64,000 nt of DNA from Paragyromitra xinjiangensis (lineage: Eukaryota > Ascomycota > Pezizomycetes > Pezizales > Discinaceae), in NCBI GenBank assembly GCA_038503065.1, contig JBCAMK010000006.1, positions 496,001 to 560,000 on the forward strand. Direction: 5' to 3'. Positions within the stretch are counted from its first letter, which is position 1; the number at the start of each line of letters is the position of its first letter. Positions 10,066-21,881 of this stretch are shown piece by piece. Under the pieces are notes generated by a model that worked only from the letters and a program-made list of their open reading frames with translations, was not told where the DNA came from and did not search any database. Made by a program: the position numbers and the translations under genes.

Positions 10066-11128
10066 TCGTTGGTCAAGTCGAATAGGTGATGGTCCTGCGC
10101 CCGGTACTCAAGGGACGAGAGTACATTGTTTTATAATAAGACAAGAGCCTTTCAGATTTCCGTGAGTACTTGCATTCCCAATTGCTTTCAAATAGAGTGA
10201 TACACGGGCTGACTAGCTGTTTAGCATGGCGCGAGGAGTATCTCTTCTTCCCCGCGGGCTGGGTGTTCCGGGGTTCAGAGTTTAGCGGCGCCAAGACTAG
10301 TCGATTACTACGCGTAGTAAATATCTTTCCGCCTTTTAGATAAGCGCGGCCGTGGGAGCTACCTTAGGCTGCCATAGTCTCGAACAGATATGATATCAGA
10401 CACGGAGTAAGGCGACAGCCTGTGGTATGTCTTACATATTAATATATTATTGCTTTTCATTTGCTCAAGTGGCCGGGCGGTGTTAATGATATGTACCAGG
10501 TCATGTGATTTATGTACTCACTCGACGAAGATCCATTTTTATTCTTTAAATATTATTGAACCAACAGGGGCAACCCGCCCGCCCGCAAGGTGGGGGTGCG
10601 CCCGGTACGGTCACTACACGTCCCTAATGCATCAGGTTCCCGAGACTAGGGTTCCCGTATAATAGTATTTCTCTTAGTGACGTAGGGCTCGGTTGGGGGG
10701 GCAAAGCACAGCGGGGGATTTCTACCATCTTATCTACACCCCTTTTCGAGTTAATATCGTAGTTATCACTTAAACTACATGCAGAGTAAGAAACTTAGAC
10801 CATGCGTATCAAACGCACACCACACGTTCCATAGCTGGACGAAGACAGTAATACACAGATAAACCCCCTCTACACTATACATAACCTCCGCTAGAATACC
10901 GAAAAGCACCGCACCCCAAACCCGAAAACCTTATTCCCCCTTCCTTCTTACCCCTAGTTATCATGTACGATAACGTGAACATAGAATTTTGTCATTTTTC
11001 CCCGTGCCTGAGTCAGGGATCCGCCACTAGACCGCCCTTCAGTAGAAACCCATTTGCTCCGCTGCTTCGATCACTGCTTTTGGCTGAATGCTTGTGCTCC
11101 GCCGTCGTTTTGCAGCATATAAAAATCA
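10066..11128. other. intergenic, nothing recognised
   Basis: Only short random-looking frames occur. I see no repeats or RNA genes. Confidence 0.5.
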
Positions 11129-11500
11129 TCACGGTTCAACCTCACATGTTGCCTGAGACCGTCTCTCCGCCAAGTCTAGTAGGTCTCCCAACCTGTCGTA
11201 ACTACTATTGATCGTGTTTCTCGGGTTGTTCAGCCGCCTTGCACGAGCAGGGTGATCCAGAGGTGTTGCCACGATTGCCTCCTCTGCCCACTTAACTGAC
11301 TGCTCCAGACTTTGTAGGCCTCCCAGCCGCTCATGTCTTTCACTAGTCCAGTAACTCAGGTCGCTCAACCACAAGACACGATCAGGGTGATTCAGAGGTG
11401 TCACCGCAACTGCCTCCCCGGCCCACATGATTGTCATGCTGAGGTCTTGTAGGTCTCCCAATCGTGCTTCGATCTCAGATGCTGCCGTAGATTGTAACAC
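11129..11500 (-). pseudogene. fragment of a TPR-type protein (CHAT/TPR family)
   Basis: Two and a half tandem units of about 45 residues are visible, each with RLG(D/G)LQ.L......WA.EA+..TPL.HP.R...L.(N/D)..... This is the repeat found in large fungal TPR proteins that usually end in a caspase-like CHAT domain. No CHAT domain, start codon or upstream repeats are present, and the frame ends after the third partial unit, so this is a remnant. It lies on the same strand just downstream of a kinase remnant (11832-12160), but nothing shows that the two were one gene. Confidence 0.6.
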
Positions 11501-11831
11501 TAAAAAAATCCCCTTCTTTTGGCGTTTCGATTGCAGCCATCAACAGGGCATTTATACCCCCTCTCGACAGCTTTGGGATTGACTTCAATCTCGGACTTCA
11601 ATCTCGGACGCTGCATTAGGTTTTTCTTCTACTTGAAACCGATTAGTTTGGTGCTTCGACTAAAACTATTCACTGGATATTTCTGAATTTTTGCGCGATC
11701 GCGCTCGTCGACTCCATGCTCGTCGAAATCGGCTTCGGTAAGTAGGGATGATCGGAAGTTGGCATCACCAGTGGACATAATTGAAGCTAGTTGGCCTCCG
11801 GGGGAGAATTTATATCCATCACTTTTTGATA

Positions 11832-12160
11832 TTAGCTCTGGCGGAGAGGGATAGAATAGGCGATGTGAACGAAATACCTAGCAGCCCAACCCTCCCCAGA
11901 TTGGTAGCTTGGGAAGGCTTCCCCAGCAAACGCAAGCTGTCCGGCTCCACGCCATCCAGCATCCAATATTGTTGTATCTCCATCAGACTCCCTCGTCTGG
12001 ATGTGTGCCCTCAAGCCCTCAGCGTCACCATGAACTACCCATTTATCGCCCAGAGCACACCTCGAGGTTATCCTCTGTTTCGGGTCGGGTGCCAAACACC
12101 TCTGCACAAAGTATATCTTGGAAGGTAATTTGTTAAACTCAAACTGTGAGTTAATAGTAA
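11832..12160 (-). pseudogene. C-terminal fragment of a protein kinase
   Basis: The translation FEFNKLPSKIYFVQRCLAPD continues PKQRITSRCALGDKWVV. This is the end of a Ser/Thr kinase catalytic domain (subdomain XI, with the invariant Arg in the RIT motif), followed by a tail with AEGLRAHIQTRESD. The ATP-binding and catalytic loops are absent; a stop lies just upstream of 12160, or an intron acceptor (CACAG/TTTGAG) was once used there. It is probably a truncated copy. Confidence 0.6.
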
Positions 12161-12258
12161 ATCAAGGGCGTTCGGGGCCCGGCCAGTCTTCTGGTCTTCA
12201 ACAGAGCTACGTTCCTTATTTACTTAGTCGGGTAACTGAGGACAGTGTATGGCAACCT

Positions 12259-12387
12259 AGCCTCGTTCAGGCTTGTATGTGTGGCTAGAAATGATAATTA
12301 GTCATCGGCGCAGGCATTTGGCGCGAAAAATGCCGAGACTGATGACTAATCATTCTTCCAGCCACACATACAAGCCTAAACGAGGCT
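12259..12387. repeat. hairpin MITE-like palindrome
   Basis: The arms 12259-12310 and about 12336-12387 are inverted copies containing AGCCTCGTT(C)AGGCTTG, TATGTGTGGCT and GAT.A.TTAGTCATC, separated by about 25 bp (CGGCGCAGGCATTTGGCGCG region). Non-coding foldback element; target duplication not identified. Confidence 0.7.
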
Positions 12388-14324
12388 TTTGCAGCCAACC
12401 CTGTGCCCCCGGTTAGCTATTTGGGTGAATGAGGACCAGAGGTTACCAGACCTCGGGATTGGTGGGGAGGCAACCATTGACTTAGGAGGAAGTTTTCCCT
12501 ATCAATGCTGGGGCTTCTCCTTGCCTGTAGAAACTAATAAGCAACTCATGTTTCTCAATACTTTACTTTCCTCCGCGTCCGCTATAGCAAGCCTTCAGCC
12601 TAAGCAATGAATATTACCTCTTATTACATCATCCGCGTCCATCACAGCCTGGGCTGATCGGGGCAGACTGGCATTGGAGACCTAGGGGCTTTAGGAAGTT
12701 CGTATCTTCGACACTTCTGTTTCTATGAATAGAGGCGTTGTTGCTTAATTAAGTTCACAGCTGAGAGATTCCCAAGCTTTATATACACGACTTTTAACAT
12801 ATACTTCTCCGGAGCCCATTTCGATGCTTCGACACCCGGCACCACTTGCCGGGCGTACTCCATGAGTCGCTGAAGAGTTGTAATCCAGCGGCCCCTATTA
12901 AATATAGAGATTGGGAGATAGAGAAGACTTATTTGATTTACTCTGACAGTTGTGCAGGCCAGACTTGATAGACAGAGCCCGCAACTAACACATAGAAAGA
13001 CTCTTCACTTAGGACTCCCAATGTCTCCCTTAGACAAGAAAGCCCATATGGACAAGAAATGGCGTCTTATTCGAGGAAGAGTAAGAGTAAATAAGTAGCG
13101 TGAGTGAAAATCGGGACATGTCCTGTAAGGGGGAACGACGTGCCATCGTATTAAGTACCAGCAACTCGGAGCGACACCCACCCTATGAAGGTCCGCTCGC
13201 TTCCTGTGTGTTGGTTAATTTATTCCTATACCGTATTCTTCTAACGGGAAAAGATGGCCTTTATCCAAATCATAAGATATCACCCGGCAGCACGAAATCA
13301 TGGGGTAGGGAATTAAACCTGATGGCTGAAGGGAGATGGAGAACGAGCTATCACTTCAATGATTTTATATTTTTGTCGTTTGAATAGGATCGGAGACTTG
13401 GTTGCTCGGGCCCTACTAGTAGACCCCCCAGTTCTATTCGATTTTGACGAATAGTTCTCCTGAACGCGCTTCTACGTTCTTCCATAGCTATAGTAGTAGT
13501 ACTTTCTTCTCGGTCTGGCGGAAGCCTTTAGTGAGGTGTGCTCCAACGATCTTCAACCAATAACTTATCATGATGTCATTAGCTAATTATAATCTTGCTC
13601 ATAAGCTTTCCCGATGTTGTTCGCTAGTTTATTTAGTATATGAATTAGCTCGTAAGCTAACATGCGGCGTGTTTGGTCTAGGCCCTGCATAGAAGAGAAC
13701 ATAATGCTATCCTTGGACTGTAGCCGGGTGTTTTCAGACTTCAGTCAGCAAATTTGAAAATCTGGGCTTGGCATATTCAGCACATCTCCCTGCAAATTCT
13801 TGTGTTTTATAGCTGGGAATTTAAAGATAGAGACTTAGCAAGGCCTATTATCTCCTCTATGATTGGCAAATTTAGGTTATGGGCCTCTAAAAAATCAAGC
13901 AACTAAAGCCCAAAGTATTCGATTTAAGTGCGTGAGGAGCTACGATCTAGGCGACAAATCTAAGAATATCAATTCGTGCGCATGAATTAGTTTCTCAGCC
14001 TAGATTCTGGCGATTTTTGATGTACCCTGTCCCGCAGCTGCATCACTCGGGGAGGTTACGATGCTATCAATGTAAGGCGGTTATGTATCGTGTGGTCTGG
14101 TGTGAAATACCATCAAAACCTTCTGTTTTGGGGGGGTATAAGTTCACAAATATCTAGTTATCGTGATATTGACAGGCTAAATGCAATTTATCCTGTGAAA
14201 GGATTATGTACAGTAGCTATACTCTATTATTTTCCACCAGTATAAGCCCAATGTGCAGGCGTTATGGCAAGACCTGCATGATTGCCATTTCGGAGAATGA
14301 TAGGAGAAGACACGAACTGCTAAC
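12388..14324. other. intergenic, nothing recognised
   Basis: I see no credible frame, repeat or RNA gene. Small frames at 12389-12610 and 13100-13387 have no recognisable content. Confidence 0.5.
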
Positions 14325-15705
14325 TTAGAGGCAATGCGTCTTGAAATGCTGAAAAAATCGTTTACCCGATCCAGCCGCTCCACATGGGCAATCTTGGCCG
14401 AGGTTTATTGGGTTAGCTTTGGCAACCGCGCCCAGTGCCCTTTTAATTTCCAAAGCCATATTCCAGATTAATCCTCTTTCTTGTGCGGCAGTTGTCATTG
14501 CAGTTATCACCTTAATCCACTGTTCGGCCGCATAGTAAACCCTTTGCTTCTCTACCGAGATCAGTTGCCTCTCAAAAACTTTGATCAAGAATTTGATAGT
14601 TTCCTTAAGGTCTTCTATGTCAGCGCAGACGTTAATTTCCGCAAGAACACATTGCACAAAAATTGGGAGGTCTTCTGTTCCCGAAAAAGTATATCCCGTC
14701 AGATATCCTCCTCGAACAGTATACACCAGATGTAGCCACCCGGCGGGTACATACAAGGCCAACCATTGATCTGCGATAATTACCTTCCCTTCTTGCAAGA
14801 GATGTGTGATCTTAGGGAAACAGTATTGCCCAGATCTATTGGAATCCTCCCTGGCCTCGAAAAAGACCTCCAGATTTGACGGTGATGGGGTCTATAATAG
14901 CCATATCTTAACTTGCTGGCCTAAGGATATGCTTACCGTACTTAATCCACGATCTGTATCAAATTTTAGTAATAGATCTGTACATGGGCTATAATAACGT
15001 ACCACAGTGCAAATCTACCAAGGAAAACCTTGGGGTAGCATTCATTCCTATATCTCCTATATGGTCTAACCACAGGTTTGAAAGCCAGCTAGGTAAAGCC
15101 AAGGGGTATGCGCTCAGAATTGCGTCAGGCTTCATATTAAGAGCGAACTGAACTTCAGTCGGCGTATGATCTTCATGATTGAGTTGGTGTAATATCGTGA
15201 GTATGCGGCGAAGTTTCGTGGGCCCATCAGGCAGGCTGGAAAGGACATGCTGGTCGAGATCTCCAGGTGTGGGGGCACCACGTGCCTCCCAACATTCTGA
15301 AGCTGGAAAACAGAATGGGATGTCTCTTCTTATGGCAGGTGTTCGCTCCTCATACATTTCGACAGCTGCATATTTGCCCCCAGTTTCTTTCAACGCCTCG
15401 GAAATCGCTGCGACTACCCTTTCGTCCACTCTATAATTAGAAAGTTGTTGTATGTTTTCTTGAATGTCACCGTGGTATTTGAAAACGCAATTATCACTGT
15501 GAGCTGACTCGCTTTCGACAAGCTGGGTGCAGCCATACAAGGCCCACATGCAAGGAACATGATCGTCTAGCGTGGCGATAGTCGGCAACGGCGTTGCCGA
15601 AGTTTGATTGATTCCTCTGCTCTTCCTACGCTGTGCCTTTTTCTTTTCCCTGAACTGCTCCCCGCGTCTGGCTAAGTGATTCTTCATGTCTGTAATTCTC
15701 GCCAT
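14325..15705 (-). pseudogene. JmjC/cupin-like protein with one in-frame stop
   Basis: Exon 1 is 15705-15003 and exon 2 is 14953-14325; the intron 14954-15002 (49 bp, GTACGT..ACAG) lies inside the JmjC-like core. Joined length is 1332 nt (443 aa). The N-terminus is basic; a Cys-rich stretch C-x6-C follows near residue 55. The core reads SLVDLHC/DRGLSTVSI, giving the HxD iron-binding pair, then QVKIWLL, and later VPAGWLHLVYTVRGGYLTGY, which supplies the distal His. That is the pattern of JmjC-type 2-oxoglutarate/Fe(II) oxygenases and related cupins. The C-terminus has CPCGAAGSGKRFFQHFKTHC. Codon 255 is TAG (14892-14894), where Trp or Tyr is expected; TGG to TAG would be a RIP-type transition. 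Everything else is open, so it is either a recent pseudogene or a read-through or sequencing case. The substrate is unknown. Confidence 0.6.
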
Positions 15706-16050
15706 TTGTGATGGGACAGCGTGGGATTATCTTCGTCTGATCATGTGAATCGAAGTGATAGATAAAAGGTAGGCTCATTCCCATCCCCTACTGCCTATGG
15801 CTGCTGCGCAGTATGGGCTGGGCACGAGACTAATAAGAAGGGTAGATTACACGGTTCAATTCTGCTTAGGACTGTGTGACAAAGCCTTGACTGTTTGCAT
15901 AGGGCTGAGAATTTACTACCCTCTCCCCACCACACAACTCTCACTGATATAAAGGCAAATTTTCTGCAGCCCCCATCTTCCCGCTATCCTCCCATCCGCA
16001 AACTCGACAGATCGCTGCTACTACAACCACCCCCACGATCCAGCGCGGAT
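15706..16050. other. upstream region of the JmjC-like gene
   Basis: I see no gene; it is the presumed 5' flank. No TATA or other element stands out. Confidence 0.4.
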
Positions 16051-16052
16051 AT

Positions 16053-16285
16053 TCAGGGAACCAGGGTGTTTTCAGCAGGATTTATATTAATTTAGGAAAC
16101 CATGCTGGACTCGCCAGGATCCTGCTCGGATTTTCTTTCGTTCAAGGAACCAGGGTGTTTTGTTAATGGCAGGATTTCTATTCATTTAGGAAACCATGTT
16201 AAATTCGCCAGGATCTTCGTTCGTTAGAGAAACCAGAGGCGGATGAACTTGGCAGGATTTATGTTCGCAGGAAACCATGTTGAGT
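16053..16285. repeat. three degenerate direct repeats of about 85 bp
   Basis: Each copy holds GGAACCAGGGTGTTTT (diverged in the third), then GGCAGGATTT, TATTCATTTAGGAAACCATG and TCGCCAGGATC. The copies start at about 16058, 16144 and 16219. Non-coding. Confidence 0.65.
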
Positions 16286-19200
16286 TCATCCGCATCCAGG
16301 GTCGCTGGGGGTGTAGGTTGTTAGTATAAAATTCAGCGAGGCATATGTGCCTGGAGGGTGCTTCAAACAGAAAGGGCAAAAACAGGATAAGTTGCCGATG
16401 GCATCGAGTTTCTTCTAGTATCAATCTCATATTTATGGTGATAACGGTCTGACTATAAGCAGGTTTAGTTAATCTTTCAAAACAGTCTAATTTTGGCATG
16501 GGATATTTTGTAGGTGCCGGGCCTGTGGCTGGACCGGTGAAATTGGTCGAACATAATAGGAAGGTAGGAATGATTCCCGGTGTAGAGACGAGATGAAGAA
16601 TTGTAAGAGTAGATTGCTAACAATGCGAGATATAGTGGAGAAATAGTAACTTTATACATGAATCGAGATTTTGCTTTTGGCGGGGAAAACTCAGCGATAT
16701 AGCCCGTTTGGGTAAGTTTCCTTGTATTCTACGATATTTAGGAGGGTTCTAATATACCTCTAGGCTATGTAGATCGGTCCGTACTGGTGGTACTGGTCTC
16801 GAATAAGCCAATTCATCACTCCTTGTGCCATATATCTCGCGGTACAGCATCATCACTGGAAGTTATTGACAGTTAAAGAACCGGTCGATCTAAGGGTAAG
16901 TCATTCCAATATATTATACCAGTTTAGGGTATTACCTCCACGATGAATCTATGTGGGAAAGCTAGACTAAATAACAACCTAGGGAACTTATACTAGCTTC
17001 GTATTCTCTGCTAGATTGATAGTTCTGGTTGGCGATGAAAGAAAGAGTTTAGAAAATTTCAGCTCTCATTTGAAGGGGATATCATCGTGTTCCTTAAGCA
17101 TCAACTATTCGCACCAATTGCTAGAGTTCAGATGGCTATCGCCGTACCTTCTTACTTTGTACTAGTCCTGTTATACATCACTTGATTAATTCGATTCTTG
17201 GGGCACTGAAAGTCACTCAGCTTTTCTACTGTTGCCTAAGCGGCAACGCGTGATGCGCAATATCCTCGAGCCATTCGACCTCTTTTGACCGACCCTAAAT
17301 TATTCTTACGTCCTGTATTTTCATAGGGATCAATACAGTCCTTGGAGCTATGAACGTTGGCGTAGTTATACGCTTCGTAGGGGAATCAATAGCTTGAAGT
17401 CATTCTGTCGGCAATATTTACAATTGACACGTAGATGCCACTACTAGTCTATCTTCATCTAATATTAAATTATATTGATAAACGACCCGGATTTCACGGT
17501 AGTGAAATAACCCAAGTAATTTGATAAACTTGATCAACAAATTAACCTTTGCAACTTTTGATGAAAAATCTATGTTTGCCCTAGATATGCTTGTTTTAAT
17601 GAAGATGACAACGGATCCCTTCCATACAGGGTTCGGGTTTCCTCAGTAATTAGAGTATATTAGCTCATACAGTGATTACTGATTATTTCGTTGGCAAATC
17701 TTCCTCTTGCTTTACGACATGTGATGAGTCTAGCTTTCCTCTGTGTTTTTCGTAGAGGGCCTTAGTTGTCATTAGTTCTCTAATGCTTTGGTTAACATGT
17801 AAGCATCTAAATGTAACACTCAAGAAACTGGAGAGGGCTATTTTTGCCGGATGAAGGGAGTTTCACCTTCAACTTGAAGCTACGACCACGCTTGAAGATG
17901 GGCTTGGGCCCTGGGAACGATCAAATCATAAAAATCGCCGGCGATCGATTGGAACTGAAGATCAACGTTATAAAGAGTGAGTGTTTACGCGTTAACTTTT
18001 GTGAGCGGTGCGGAAGCCGGAATTAGCAGATGGTGAGGTTTTTGATGGCGGATAGCGGTTTTATTGGGGGAAGAGTCCATGGAATTTACACGACATCGAA
18101 GGGACCTCCAGCTGTTTTTTTGGTTTGTTAATGTGCTATGACACGGTTAACAGACCCTTCTGCCCACTATCGTGTTTTCCTCGTTATTTAACTGGCTCGG
18201 TACTAACTAACACGTAGCGCTTGTTCATCGTCAGATTGTAGTTCACCTGACAAAACGGGTAGCTAATTACTCTATTCCCTTCGCGCCGTCCTCATACTTT
18301 GCGCGAAGCGATCTTGGACGACTCGAGGCAGCCAGGAACGGGAACGAAGTTTGTTCCGAGCTTAGCGAATGTTCTTCGACTGATCACGCGCATCGACTTC
18401 CGTTAGCCACACTCTGAAATCTCACAATTATTATTCATCATATTTTCTCAGTTGGAGGGCGCGTTTCCATTTACTTCCCGTGGGGAATGCTATGATACGA
18501 TCTTCATCTCTCGCTTCAATGTTACAGTCAAAAAATCACGCAAAACGACACAGATATTACGTCCGGAGGTTTCCGGTAACATGTATTCCCTCTACCTAAT
18601 TTCAATTTGAGACGAAGCCAGTTGGTGATTCGATCCCCGCAAATACCAGACTCCAACCTGAATCAATTTATAACTATCTCAAAATCGCCTTCGGCTACGA
18701 ATACCGAGAGCAAAACAGATCTACTAAACATTTATCAAACGCCTACTGAGAATCGCACCTCTCGTCCGAACTGCCTCTTTAAGTGAAGCTCAGTCAAGTT
18801 CCCGCCGAAAGGCTAGCTGAGAGGGATAATCCCAGCAGAATTCAAACATGCGACAACCTTAGTGGGACCCGACCATACCTTGAGCATTTTGGCTTGCTAG
18901 GCGTTTGCGAGATAGAGGAGAGGAATCGCGATTACGCTAATTTACTGTACTTGTCGATAGAATTGCTCTTCTAAGCTTTTCCATCATGGCATCCCACTCA
19001 TACGCCAAGTCATAGAATATCACTCGGAATGCTAGACAGCTGTATGTTGAAAATGGGCTTCCTAATCGGGGATCGATAGGAGGCTCTAGTGGTGACTAGA
19101 GAACGAGGTCGGAAGTTCCGGAGCCTGTGCAGAAATTTTCCTGTACCAATTGCGTGCGCCCTCTATAAATTCAGGGCCAGTACCACAGTGGAGAGCACAA

Positions 19201-19389
19201 TCAACCAAACTTCCTTTCACCTCTCGATCTAACAACTGCGCTGTAACTATTTATTTTGAGGTATGCTATGGTAGTACAGTCTCATGGCGTGGTTAGAGCT
19301 AAATTCAAAAAATTGAATGCGCTTGTTTGTGCTTCGATTAGATGTTTACTGCTGTCTGTATAGCCGAATATTTCAAAGGTCGGGTCGGA
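16286..19389. other. long intergenic region, nothing recognised
   Basis: About 3 kb without coding signal, repeats or RNA genes that I can recognise. Small frames at 16224-16659, 17844-18026 and 18783-18974 have no support. Confidence 0.5.
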
Positions 19390-19930
19390 ATGCTTTTTTT
19401 TGAGCGATATGGCACGAGGGAAATCAGCAGTGGGCCCCGCAGAGAGCTGAGCCATCCCCAAAAGCTAATACAAATGTGCGCCGGGAATCTTTGATGTGTG
19501 GCCGGTCTGGGCTAGTTCTGCTGACCTCGCCGTTTGGTGAAATGGAGTCAAAATATCATTTTTTGAGCAACAGGGCCCGAAATTAATTCGCAGTTAGCCT
19601 TACCGGTCACGGCACAGCCCTAGGATCCTGTGGTGTACATATCGAAGCAATCTCAGATGGGTGGCGCGTCTACGCGGGCCTTCCCTTCGCCGTGGTTTGG
19701 TGAAACGGGGTCAAAATATCATTCTATAAGCCGCGGGGCTCGAAAAAAGTCAGCAGCTGGCCAGGCCGAGTGCTGAGAAATTCCTGAAGGTTAAAACAGT
19801 CATACTGAAGTAATCTCCAATGGGTGGTGTATCTGCACGGGCTCTGCCTGCTACGCTGTTCGGCGAAACAAAATCAAAATGCCATTTTTAGGCAATATGG
19901 CACGAGAAAATTAGCAGTTAGCCACGGAGG
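19390..19930. repeat. diverged satellite, period about 163 bp, about 3.3 units
   Basis: The segment TTTGGTGAAATGGAGTCAAA with TATCATTTTT and GGCACGAG..AA.T.AGCAGTTAGCC recurs starting near 19533, 19696 and 19860; partner segments (ATGGGTGGCGCGTCT, GTGTGGCCGGTCTG) recur at the same spacing. The copies differ mainly by transitions and are about 70-75% alike by eye. Confidence 0.65.
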
Positions 19931-21881
19931 AAACTCAGTAGACGAAAGTGGAGAAGTATCATCTGTTTCTTGGTTGTTGGCAATCGGACCTCGCTTTCTT
20001 TCGTCCTCTCCACCTTCATCTTCATAATTCTCTTCATCCTCATTGTCATTATTTTCCTCAGTGGCACTAGCGGTTTCTTCGTCCCCTTGAGCTCCATTAT
20101 GATAATGATTGTCAGGACCCCTCCACTTCTATTTCACTCATTTCTCCTTCGGAACTCACCTGATTTGCTGAGGGATAAACCTGGGATCTAGGTTTTGCAC
20201 GAGAAACCCTCCTCCTCTAACTTCCAACCTTACTTCTCATACCTCTTCTACTGTATAATCTGCCTCATTTCTCACTTTCTTAGTCAAGACATTGATAGCA
20301 CATACAAACACTTTACTGCTAAAAGAGCCTATTTTCGGTTAAGAGTTTCAGTTCCTTTAAATGGATCACTCGATGGAGCGCTAAAGGTGGAAGATGAACT
20401 TTGAAACCTAATCACGTAGATTCAATAAGGTACAGAGGGCGGTATTGCAAACTTTCCTGGTAGGTGATGCAACAGACGCGTTCATGAGGAAAAGTTGAAA
20501 AAGAACTAGTTGTTACCCACGTGGCCAGTCAGGTGAAACAAAAAGTTCAGTTAGTAGAGCTTTTTTGAATTTCCTTGTCCGCTTAACCTTTAATTAACTT
20601 AATGCTTGTGAGTCAAAAAAAACGCCGGGTCTCCTTTTTCTCGACTAAGCTCAAAGTTTGCTTTCAAAATTGATATTTTTGGCATTCTCCAAGTTGCTGG
20701 ATGGAAAACGCCCGTGAAGTTAGAACCCGTGCTAAGCCGAAAGAAAAATAAGGGTTTAACCTAGGACATAGCTGTACAGTGGCTCATGGGCGCACGGCGG
20801 ACAGGGGTCTAGACTGGGCGAAGCCTGTGGCCTATCCATAGTTCTTGTCCAGCCTAGACCCCTGTCCGCCATGCGCCCGTGCGCCCCTATACTTAAGTTA
20901 CTGCTGTCGCGGGCAATTCTGAGCAGTTATCGACCCATTCCTACTTTCACATGAAGAGGAATTTGAGACGTTACTTGTGACCCTTGGTCATACAGCCGAC
21001 AGGGTTGCCTGCTCGGCTGCAGAGACTTCGGTGTGGCGCTCGGTGTCAAATTAAGGTTCACCGGCATAACCCGGGGTCTATGCAGGAACCGGCTTAAGCG
21101 AAACGCTAGTAGATCAGTGGTCCGCTCCCGCTTGCTATAATTAGCCGATGACTAACGACACAGATAAGTCACAACCAAGACAAGGATAATCTCGCTTACG
21201 TACCTGAGGAGGGAGAGCATCTTATCACATGAGACTACACGGACTGAAGTTATCCGAATTTTCGTTTCGTCTCTGGAACTGTCTTTCTGGTGGCCGCGGG
21301 GATGCGTTTATGTATTGGAAACGACTTGTAGGTTAACCCCGGCCTTGGGTAATAAAGAAGTCATGGCTGAAGTTTAGTATCGTATGTTGAATATTACGCT
21401 GAGGTCATTTCAAGTTAGGGATTAAAACAAAGGCAGTTTGTGGGTTTTATGAGGGATGAACTAGAGTAGCTGGGCTGCATGGGAGACTCATGGACACACC
21501 TCCTTTTTCACACTGCGACACGTTAAGTTTGAGCGGAGGGGTATCGTAAAATACGCGAAATTTTTATCCATGAAGAATAATAGCGCTACATAGATGATGG
21601 ATAAGCCGGGCGGGTGGGTGTTGGACTACGGGTTGTAATTGGATGTTGGAAAATGATACAGGACAAGTAAGCACCGTACTATTGAGCATCGAGTGTGGGC
21701 CAATGTTGGATATCGCTGGTATACATTCAAAAGAACATACCAGCAACGGAAAAACAAGACTCTCCACAACCAGAGCAGTAATAGAAACACCAGCCCGCGC
21801 TTCCTTAAATAACGCATCCACCCTTACACAAGAACCATCACCAACCACTTTGCCTTTACTACAACCTATTCCCCCCTCTTC
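19931..21881. other. intergenic with one hairpin, no gene seen
   Basis: The hairpin at 20788-20887 is listed separately. A motif pair TATGCAGG (21079) and CTTAAGCGAAAC (21093) resembles the CCTGCATAAGCGAAA repeat. I see no gene. Confidence 0.5.
20788..20887. repeat. hairpin palindrome with GGCGGACAGGGGTCTAG arms
   Basis: The arm 20788-20816 (GGGCGCAC..GGCGGACAGGGGTCTAGACTGG) returns inverted at 20848-20887 with one small insertion. A third, single arm-like copy (GGCGGACAGGGGTCAAGGCTGG) is at 32081-32103, upstream of the NLR gene. Probably a MITE. Confidence 0.65.
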
